Source: DASRDU01 sp046331565
GTDB lineage: Bacteria > Acidobacteriota > Blastocatellia > RBC074
DNA: 64,000 bases
Direction: 5' to 3'
NCBI GenBank assembly: GCA_046331565.1
Contig: JAXLQP010000001.1
Span: 2,418,001-2,482,000, forward strand
Position 1 is the first letter of the stretch, and each line of letters begins with the position of its first letter. A program made the position numbers and the translations under genes. The notes under the pieces are model-generated. The model saw only the letters and a list, made by a program, of their open reading frames with translations. It was not told the origin of the DNA and ran no database searches. Shown here piece by piece: positions 9,401-15,549 of the stretch.

Positions 9401-9836
9401 CGGCAATGCGTTTCTGCTCGAACGACTGCGACACATCGGCGCTTTCGGTTTGCAGCAGCGGCGCTTCAGAAGTGATTTCCGCCGTCTCCGTGATGCTGCC
9501 GACCGAGAGCGCGGCATTCACGCGCAGCGTTGAGCCGGTGCTGAGCTGAATGTTTTCCTGCACATGTTTTTTGAAGCCCTGTTTTTCGACTTCGATTTTG
9601 TAAGTGCCGGGCGGCAGGTAAGGCATGACATAACCGCCGTCAGCATTGGTTTCGACATTGCGCGAAAGCCCGGTACTGGTTTCGGTAATCGTCACCTTCG
9701 CTCCGGCCACCGCCGCGCCGCTCGCATCGGTCACGCTGCCGACAATCGAGCCGGACACGGCCTGCGCCAGCGCCAGTGATGAACTGAAGACGACAACCAG
9801 CAGGGCCGTCAGAATGAGCCGCAAACTGCTTTTCAT
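6498..9836 (-). CDS. Oar-like TonB-dependent receptor with N-terminal carboxypeptidase-regulatory domain
   Basis: This 1112-residue outer-membrane protein starts with a signal peptide (to about ALAQA, residue 25), then a carboxypeptidase regulatory-like beta-sandwich (GSIVGSVTDASGAAVAGAKV, residues ~29-110). A plug domain follows (LPINGRNFQSLITLIPG, then FQIDGVDNNEP and FGRAVGAVVNVTTRPG), and a long beta-barrel ends in ...ALRLLF with the terminal Phe expected for BAM insertion. This architecture matches the Oar-like family highly expanded in Acidobacteria. No SusD lipoprotein is adjacent, so it is not a SusCD system. A strong ribosome site (aaggaga) supports the start. The ligand is unknown; the catabolic genes downstream on the same strand may use it. 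Confidence 0.9.
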   Translation of the reverse strand: MKSSLRLILTALLVVVFSSSLALAQAVSGSIVGSVTDASGAAVAGAKVTITETSTGLSRNVETNADGGYVMPYLPPGTYKIEVEKQGFKKHVQENIQLSTGSTLRVNAALSVGSITETAEITSEAPLLQTESADVSQSFEQKRIAELPINGRNFQSLITLIPGVVPSNASVGIFDNPQGTQFLQVNGQNNSANNFQIDGVDNNEPLLGLVVQIPPAEAIQQFSVSTSNYDAEFGRAVGAVVNVTTRPGSNQFHGSLYEFHNNSAFKARNFFNIVRNAQGKLTVPNAIKNQYGGTFGGPIIRNRTFFFGDYQGQNQRIGRTPQIATVPIQAWRDGNFAGASTIYDPNTGAANGSGRTAFQSNQIPTPRISSVAQNILKLLPLPNLPGTTNNYLPPAIPFKLDTQSFDVRVDHQFSDKTNFFVKYNYFQSTMADPAIFGEIGGPTAIGDFNSLANGKGRNQVVTLNGTHVFSPSLTTEARFGFTRYFLDARGPGFDKDLSTQVGISGSNENDPAHKGLAVIDIENFSTFGQSFNMPTINADNIFNWINNWTKVAGSHTFKWGADIRRLRMDRLQIQGIGSFGPRGRFEFRPTVTALCTPNASGACVSSQTSLANSFASFLLGAPDRVGRAIFSTTPTNRTTHLFFFGQDTWQVTPRLTVNLGMRYEIYTPIASRLPGGQGNYDPETNNLLVAGVGQVGLSAGVETDWNNFAPRIGLSYRWKDKTVIRGGFGISYFTARFGFTGGTLSTSFPVIADQQIGVTGDFKPEGNFTSIPAFTPIAIPSSGIINPAPNLSLFAVPFKNNLPQVMSYNLTVQRELMQGLSLEVSYVGNKGDNQPFNKRLDASLPGTGTAGIPLNQKFGRTAQTTLRAYGVESYYNSLQVQLEKRLSRGISFGTSYTWSRSTDYTSNNGGLFNPIFLNLNYGPSDFDRTHTLTIHHTLELPFGQGRRWLSHGPVSNILGGWQVNGILAAYSGRPFSVTMSNAALNGGPGNNQRPDQLRNPAISGNVGPGTTWFDVTAFANPIPAGATPRYGTAGRNSLRGPGFFNYDFSIFKSFQIREGIRAEFRTEFYNLTNTPKFNQPNGNFSQGSFGAVTSTINNAGEREVQFALRLLF

Positions 9837-9992
9837 ACAAGTCTCCTTCCATGTATTTGAGGGGTGTGATCTGTGTTATTGAGTGCAGTCAGCGTTCCGC
9901 TCCGTAAAAGGAACGCAGCGATGTCAGTCAGTTCATCCCGGCAAAGGCAGCTTTTATTTACCAGTCCGGCAAAAGGAACTGGTCGCCACCTC

Positions 9993-10016
9993 CGTAGTAA
10001 CGAATTCATTCGTTCT
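9993..10016. repeat. Solo arm of the CGTAGTAACG REP-like repeat
   Basis: The sequence CCGTAGTAACG followed by AATTCATTCGTTCTG matches one arm of the palindromes at 2366-2453 and 18671-18745, but no complementary arm follows. It lies in the 237-bp gap between the start of the large receptor (9836) and the end of the PIG-L gene (10074). The rest of this gap shows nothing recognisable. Confidence 0.8.
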
Positions 10017-10073
10017 GTTTCCGCTTTACGGAAATTTCCGGTTCACAGCGAGGCCTGCGATTCATCAGCAGTC

Positions 10074-12755
10074 TCATTTTGGCTGCTTCTTCAGACTGAT
10101 GATGTTGGCAAACAAGCGATAGCCGCCCGGCACGCCCGCTGGCAACTGCCGGTAAAAGGCGTAAGCCGCGTAGGTGAATGTGCCTTTGCCGTATGGCGCA
10201 AAAAGCATCCCGCCGCGCTGCGGCTTCTGTTCGCGGTCGTGGCATTCAAGCAGGGGCTTGTAACGGTCGTCCCAGGTCGTCATCCACTTCGAGCCGCGCT
10301 CTTCAACCCAGCCGTCAAAGTCAGCCGTAGTAATTTTGTTTGGCCAGTTGAAGACCGGATTTGACGGCTCAAGGATCGTGACCTTTGAATCCTCTTCAGA
10401 AACTTCTTCGGCGCGCGGCGTCAGTTTGTACGGATACGGCCCGTAAGGCGCGGCGTCGAATTCCTGCGTCTGGTACTGATAAATCAGATTGCCGCCGCGT
10501 TCAGCGTAATCGAGCAGGCGACGGCTGTAAGCCTTCAGATCATCACGCACGGCTGTGGCGCGAATGCCGACAATGATGGCGTCGTACTGATCCAGACTGC
10601 CGCTCGCCAGGGCGTTGTCATCAAGCATTACGACTTTGACGCCGATTTGTTCGAGCGCTTTCGGCACTTCATCACCGACGCCCATGACATAACCGACCGT
10701 CAGATTCGGCGCGACTTTGACATCAATGCCGCGAATGCTCATCGTCGCCGGGCGATACAAATGGCGCGGCTCGTTATCGCGGTGCGCGATCACCTGATAG
10801 CCTTCCGTATATTCGCGCCCGGCGTATTCGGCGACGGCCTGCACTTTGTATTCTTCATTCGCCGCAACGCGCGGAATCGCCACTTTGAAAGTGAAGTTGC
10901 TGACTTCGCCTTCGTGCGTGAAGTTAAATGTATGTTCGGCGGGCGTCGCCTTCCAGCCCTGCGGCAAACGCAGTTTCACTTTGCCCGTCGCATTGCCTTT
11001 GACATTGCTGGCCACGCTGACGCTGGCGGTGTAGGACGACGACGCGGAGCCGACAGGGATTGCGCCGACACGCGGCGAAAGTGAAACGCCAATGGCCGGA
11101 GCGACAGTCAGCAGCCGTCGCTGTTCGCCCCAGGGCCGGTCAATAAAAACAGTCTGCGCCGGTTGCGTCAGCGTGAAGCTGACGCCGTCAACTTTGTAAC
11201 TGAACGCGCCAATCACGTCGGGCGGAGCGAAGGGCAGATTGAGAAATTCAGGCTTGTTGATCTGATAGATGTGATCGCGCAGTTCGTTTGCGCGTGACCA
11301 GTAAGGCCGCGTGTATTCGGCATCCGGCGGCACGGTCAGTTCAAACTGGCGGCGGGCGCGTTCGTTGTAACCGAGCGTTTTTACTTCATCGCGCTTTGTG
11401 CCGACGCTCCAGCCTCTCGGCGTTTGCAGCGCGAGGTCAGCGGGTTCGACTCTGACCTGGCTGCGATTGACGACCGTTGCCGTCAGCGTGAACTGCTGGC
11501 CTGGAATGGCGACGTTGAATGTTTCGCGGGGCTGAAAGAACTGCTGACTGCCTTCGGCTGCGCCGCCTGAAGGATCAACGAGAACTTCCATCACGAGGCC
11601 CAGGGCTTTATTCATCGCCTCATTGAATTCGCGCTCCTTGTTGCCAAGCAGGAACAGCAGTTGATCCTTGTTTGCATCTTCAATCTGCGAGCCGCGCACT
11701 TTTTCAATCAGCGAGCGCGTGGTCTTAAGTCCGGCGGCGAGTTCGGGCGCGACTGTCCAGGGCTTCAGCGCGTCGAATTTTTTCAGCGCCGTTTCGACGC
11801 TGCTGCTGATGGCAGCAAGTTCAGCGGTGATGTCAGTTGAACCGGAGAGTTTTGCGAGGCCGCTGATGGTCGTGTCAATACCGTCAAAGATGCTCTTTTC
11901 GCTCTCGGCTTTCGGCAGCGTGCTTTCGACAAGCTGCCACGATGACATTGCTGAACCGGGCGGCACGCGCACGCCGCCTGCGCCCTGCGAACGCTGATGG
12001 CTCAGACCGTCGCGGGCGATTTCACGGTAAGATTTGCCGTTGAGCGGATTGTATTCGCCCACATCAATTCTCACGGTCGCAGGTTCGTTGTCGCGCACGC
12101 TCAGGTAATGTTTTTTGACCTGCCAGGGACGCAGCCCTTCCCTGATCTGTTCAGGAAACATCTGCGGATCGGCAGCAGCTTTGAAGACCTCATAACTCAT
12201 CAGCCCGGCAGTCTGATGATTGCCGTGACCATCGCGCGGAAGCCCGTGAAAGCGGGCGATGATGATGTCGGGCCGGTACATTCGCACGGCGCGCACCACG
12301 TCGCGCAGCACCACGTCTTTGCCCCAGTGTTCGAGCGTTTCATCCATCCGCTTGGAAAAACCGAAATCGGTCACGCGGGTGAACATCTGATCCACGCCGT
12401 AATAACGCCCGGCAGCCAGCAGTTCTTCAGTGCGCACCAGACCGAGCGCGTCATAGAGTTCAGGCCCGACCAGATTGGCTCCGCCTTCGCCGCGATTGAG
12501 CGTGAGCAGTCCGGTGCGAACGCCTTCGCGGCGCGCAAGCCACGTGAGCATCGCGCCGTCTTCATCATCAGGGTGCGCCGTCGTGTGCAGCACCGTCACC
12601 GTCGAACGCAGCCGCAGCAGCGCCCGCCACGCGGCAGCCGCGCCTTTGTTTTCGGCCACGTCCTGCACCTGGGCGCGAATCGTCACGGAATTATTCACGA
12701 CACCCGCCAGCAGCAGACACCCGGCGAGCAACAGGGCTGTGAACTTCCTGGTCAT
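10074..12755 (-). CDS. Multidomain PIG-L (LmbE-like) deacetylase, exported
   Basis: The 893-residue protein has an N-terminal export signal (a possible lipobox LAGC at 9-12, otherwise a plain signal peptide). A PIG-L zinc deacetylase domain follows: AHPDDED at 60-66 and HGNHQTAG further on provide the metal ligands. PIG-L enzymes remove acetyl groups from GlcNAc-type substrates. The middle (beginning near TVVNRSQVRVEPADLAL) and the segment around FNFTHEGEVSNFTFKVAIP look like NEW3-type beta-sandwich domains. The C-terminus (DAIIVGIRATAVRDDLKAY, then LLDYAERGGNLIYQYQT) resembles a ThuA/glutamine-amidotransferase-like fold. A ggagg ribosome site fixes the start. It is probably a periplasmic or surface glycan-processing enzyme; the substrate is unknown. 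Confidence 0.87.
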   Translation of the reverse strand: MTRKFTALLLAGCLLLAGVVNNSVTIRAQVQDVAENKGAAAAWRALLRLRSTVTVLHTTAHPDDEDGAMLTWLARREGVRTGLLTLNRGEGGANLVGPELYDALGLVRTEELLAAGRYYGVDQMFTRVTDFGFSKRMDETLEHWGKDVVLRDVVRAVRMYRPDIIIARFHGLPRDGHGNHQTAGLMSYEVFKAAADPQMFPEQIREGLRPWQVKKHYLSVRDNEPATVRIDVGEYNPLNGKSYREIARDGLSHQRSQGAGGVRVPPGSAMSSWQLVESTLPKAESEKSIFDGIDTTISGLAKLSGSTDITAELAAISSSVETALKKFDALKPWTVAPELAAGLKTTRSLIEKVRGSQIEDANKDQLLFLLGNKEREFNEAMNKALGLVMEVLVDPSGGAAEGSQQFFQPRETFNVAIPGQQFTLTATVVNRSQVRVEPADLALQTPRGWSVGTKRDEVKTLGYNERARRQFELTVPPDAEYTRPYWSRANELRDHIYQINKPEFLNLPFAPPDVIGAFSYKVDGVSFTLTQPAQTVFIDRPWGEQRRLLTVAPAIGVSLSPRVGAIPVGSASSSYTASVSVASNVKGNATGKVKLRLPQGWKATPAEHTFNFTHEGEVSNFTFKVAIPRVAANEEYKVQAVAEYAGREYTEGYQVIAHRDNEPRHLYRPATMSIRGIDVKVAPNLTVGYVMGVGDEVPKALEQIGVKVVMLDDNALASGSLDQYDAIIVGIRATAVRDDLKAYSRRLLDYAERGGNLIYQYQTQEFDAAPYGPYPYKLTPRAEEVSEEDSKVTILEPSNPVFNWPNKITTADFDGWVEERGSKWMTTWDDRYKPLLECHDREQKPQRGGMLFAPYGKGTFTYAAYAFYRQLPAGVPGGYRLFANIISLKKQPK

Positions 12756-13193
12756 CTTCTCCTCCAGACAGATTCGACAAGCTGCCAGCTTGTCGCTGAC
12801 ACAGTGAGACGCTCAATCAGGAGACAATGACAAGCTGGCAGCTTGTCGAACCTTGCCGACCGCGATTTCATTCTGCCGGGGCATCAGCGCCCTGAAGAGA
12901 ATGAGGCACCTGATTGATGATGTTCCTGAAAATATTGCCGCGTTAATGAAAAGATTGCCTGAACACTGTCCTGATAATAATGTCGCTACTTTAGGCTTCT
13001 CTCAGAAAGCCGTCAATGTCTGTGCTGAGGCGCGCATTTTTCCGCTGATGAATCAGAGGCCGTGCGTGTTCCGGGGCGATGATTTATGATGCCCAGGCTT
13101 TGAGTTCCAACTGACGCGGCTTCAAATCAACGATCCAGGACATCAGCAAACGAACACGGCGCACAGGCCGCTGTTCACTTTCCGGCTCAAACG
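12756..13193. other. 438-bp gap with a paired gacaagctg palindrome, otherwise empty
   Basis: This gap separates the divergent PIG-L and Nramp-like genes, so it should contain both promoters. The only clear structure is a pair of inverted copies (12773-12795 and 12828-12850) of ttcgacaagctgccagctt, each of which is itself palindromic. A 78-codon open frame at 12853-13089 has no recognisable features and I do not call it a gene. Confidence 0.6.
12773..12850. repeat. Double palindrome of the gacaagctggcagcttgtc family (copy D1)
   Basis: Two 23-nt copies in inverted orientation match at 22 of 23 positions. Each is a near-perfect palindrome centred on agctgccagct. Diverged single copies of the same word occur at 39294-39320 and 62449-62485. 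Confidence 0.85.
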
Positions 13194-14552
13194 GTGAAGA
13201 CACACGACCCATACCAGCTCAGCCCTGAAGACATCTCTGAACCGCCGCCATCGGTCTTTGGCGCATTGCGGCGCATCGGCCCCGGCGTTGTGCTGGCGGC
13301 GGCCATCGTCGGTTCAGGCGAACTGATTGCCACCACCACCCTGGGCGCGCAGGTTGGTTATGCCGCGCTCTGGATCATTCTGCTCAGTTGCATCGTCAAG
13401 CCGGTCATTCAGTCAGAACTCGGTCGGTACACGATTGCGAGCGGCGAAACGGGACTGGCCGGACTCAACGGCGTGCCGGGGCCGCGATTGCGCGTCAACT
13501 GGATTGTATGGGGCTGGGCACTGATGACGCTGATAACGCTGACGCAGATTGGCGCAATGTACAGCGGCGTGGCGCAAACGATGAACCTCATCGTGCCGTC
13601 AGTGCCTGTCAAAATGTGGGCGCTGGTCTTTGTCGCGCTGACGCTCGCGCTGCTGCTCGGCGGCGGTTATGAACGCATCGAACGGCTGGCGGTGGTCAAG
13701 GTCGGCCTGTTCACGATGCTGACCGTAATGGCCGCGCTGCTGCTGGCGCGAATGCCGCAATACTTTTCGTTCAGAGAAGTGTGGCACGGACTCAGTTTCA
13801 AATTGCCTGGCGAAGGCATTTCGACGGCGCTCGCGGTCTTTGGCATTACGGGCGTCGGCGCGTCAGAGTTGTTTATGTATCCGTACTGGTGCGTCGAAAA
13901 AGGCTATGCGCGTTTTGTCGGCAAACGCGAAGCGTCTGACGAATGGCAGCACCGTGCGCGCGGGTGGGTGCGGGTGATGCAGGTGGACATCGGCGCTTCG
14001 ATGGTGATTTACACAGTTGCGACCGTGGCGTTTTACCTGCTCGGCGCAGGCGTGCTGCACGGCATGGGCCTTGTGCCGGAAGGCACGGCGATGATTCGCA
14101 CGCTCTCGAATATTTACACGCAGACCTTCGGCGAATGGGCGGTGTGGCTTTTTTATGCGGGCGCGATTGTGACGCTCTACGGGACGATCTTTGCGGCAAC
14201 GGCGGCGAATGCGCGGGTCTTTGCCGATATGTTCCGGCTGATGGGAATTTTTGAAGCACACGATTATGCGCGCCGCTCGTGGTTTCGCAATCTCTTTATC
14301 ATCATCCTCAACGTCACGCCGCTGCTGCTGGTCTTTCGCAACATTTCGCCGGTCAGTCTGGTCAGAGCAGGCGGCATTGCGCAGGCGATTATGCTGCCCG
14401 TGCTTGGTTTCGGAGCCATTTACCTGCGCCATCGCCGTCTGCCGCAGGAGATTGCGCCATCGCGCTGGACGACGATTTCACTCTGGATCGCTTCGCTGAT
14501 CATGCTTGGGCTGATGAGTTATTATGCGCTGCTGCTGTTGCGGCAGATGTAA
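13194..14552 (+). CDS. Nramp-family (divalent metal / Mg-type) transporter, non-canonical
   Basis: A 452-residue inner-membrane protein with about 11 hydrophobic helices and an Nramp-like opening (RRIGPGVVLAAAIVGSGELIATT). The TM1 position that holds DPGN in canonical manganese/iron Nramps reads GSGE here. The TM6 region reads GASELFMYPYWCVEKGYARF rather than the canonical MPH motif. These are the metal-coordinating positions, so the substrate may not be Mn/Fe; related divergent Nramps exist in Planctomycetes and Acidobacteria. The start is a GTG at 13194. The SDR gene follows 63 nt downstream and may be co-transcribed. Family membership is good; function is uncertain. Confidence 0.8.
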   Translation: MKTHDPYQLSPEDISEPPPSVFGALRRIGPGVVLAAAIVGSGELIATTTLGAQVGYAALWIILLSCIVKPVIQSELGRYTIASGETGLAGLNGVPGPRLRVNWIVWGWALMTLITLTQIGAMYSGVAQTMNLIVPSVPVKMWALVFVALTLALLLGGGYERIERLAVVKVGLFTMLTVMAALLLARMPQYFSFREVWHGLSFKLPGEGISTALAVFGITGVGASELFMYPYWCVEKGYARFVGKREASDEWQHRARGWVRVMQVDIGASMVIYTVATVAFYLLGAGVLHGMGLVPEGTAMIRTLSNIYTQTFGEWAVWLFYAGAIVTLYGTIFAATAANARVFADMFRLMGIFEAHDYARRSWFRNLFIIILNVTPLLLVFRNISPVSLVRAGGIAQAIMLPVLGFGAIYLRHRRLPQEIAPSRWTTISLWIASLIMLGLMSYYALLLLRQM

Positions 14553-14615
14553 GCGTCAATATTTCACGGTGCGGAGATCCAACTATCAATTACATTCAGG
14601 AGTAATCATAACCAG

Positions 14616-15431
14616 ATGAGTAACGAACGAAGACGACCACTCGACGAAGAATTCAAAATGCCTTCGATGCGGCTGGATGGCCGCGCCGCTGTTGTCACAG
14701 GCGGCAGTCGCGGGCTGGGGCTGGCGATGGCTTTGACGCTGGCTGAAGCGGGCGCTGACGTGGCCATCATTGCGCGCACCGAAAGCGAACTGGCCGCTGC
14801 CGCCGATCTGATCAGGCAGCGCGGCGTCAGGGCGCTGCCGCTCGCCTGCGACATCAGCGACACGGCCCGGTTGCGCGAACTCATCAATCAGTCGGCTGAT
14901 CAGTTTGGCAGGCTCGACATTCTCGTCAACGCGGCGGCCATCAATCTGCGGCAGCCGTTTGAGAATTTCACTGAAGCTGACTGGGATCGGCTGATCTCAA
15001 TCAATCTGAAAGGTTCGTTCTTTGCCGCGCAGGAAGCGGTGAAATACATGCGCCATCAGGGCAAGGGCAAGATCATCAATGTCTCTTCGATTGCGGCCAA
15101 CATCGTCGTGCCGAACGTGTCGGCTTATGCCATCAGCAAGGGCGGCATCAGGCAGATGACTGCGGCGCTGGCGGTCGAACTGGCGAAAGACAACATCTGC
15201 GTCAACGCCATCGGGCCGGGCCGTTTCTGGACGCAGATGACCGACAGCATTTTTTCAGACCCGCAGCTTTACGAAAGCGCCGTGTATGTCATTCCGATGG
15301 GCCGCCCCGGACTGCCGTCAGAAATGGCCGGAGCCACGCTGCTGCTCGCCTCAGACGCAGGCGATTACATCACCGGGCAGACAATCTATATTGATGGCGG
15401 CTGGCTGGTGAGTGTGCCGGTGAAGGCATAA
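14616..15431 (+). CDS. Short-chain dehydrogenase/reductase (gluconate 5-dehydrogenase-like)
   Basis: A classical SDR of 271 residues. TGGSRGLG at 28-35 binds NAD(P), NAAA at 105-108 is the structural motif, and the catalytic tetrad is N130, S158, Y171 and K175 (YAISK). It ends with the usual GQTIYIDGG loop. Ordinary length apart from a short charged N-terminal extension before the Rossmann fold. A caggag ribosome site lies ahead of the ATG. The best resemblance by eye is to gluconate/2-keto-sugar reductases, but SDR substrates cannot be assigned from sequence alone. It follows the Nramp-like gene and converges on the second large receptor, with a palindrome between them. Confidence 0.87.
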   Translation: MSNERRRPLDEEFKMPSMRLDGRAAVVTGGSRGLGLAMALTLAEAGADVAIIARTESELAAAADLIRQRGVRALPLACDISDTARLRELINQSADQFGRLDILVNAAAINLRQPFENFTEADWDRLISINLKGSFFAAQEAVKYMRHQGKGKIINVSSIAANIVVPNVSAYAISKGGIRQMTAALAVELAKDNICVNAIGPGRFWTQMTDSIFSDPQLYESAVYVIPMGRPGLPSEMAGATLLLASDAGDYITGQTIYIDGGWLVSVPVKA

Positions 15432-15435
15432 AAGA

Positions 15436-15532
15436 GAGATGACGGAACAGACGGAATGAACGGAACAGACGGAAACTGTCAGTCTGGCTGTGATTCCGTT
15501 TGTTCCGTTATTTCTGTCTGTTCCGTCATCTC
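15436..15532. repeat. Inverted repeat of 9-nt ggaacagac words (copy A2), between convergent genes
   Basis: Arms 15436-15474 and 15494-15532 are complementary with a few mismatches, and each contains cggaacaga-type words every 9 nt. It lies exactly between the stops of the SDR gene (plus strand) and the receptor gene (minus strand), so it may act as a two-way terminator. Same family as the palindrome at 6384-6490. Confidence 0.87.
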
Positions 15533-15549
15533 CTGTTTGATTCGTCTGG

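Noticed and set aside
6498..9836. SusC/SusD system
   Set aside because: None of the three receptors has a SusD-like lipoprotein neighbour, and all have the Oar-like regulatory-domain layout.
12853..13089. 78-codon open frame in the PIG-L/Nramp gap
   Set aside because: No ribosome site, no hydrophobic or other pattern; too weak to call a gene.
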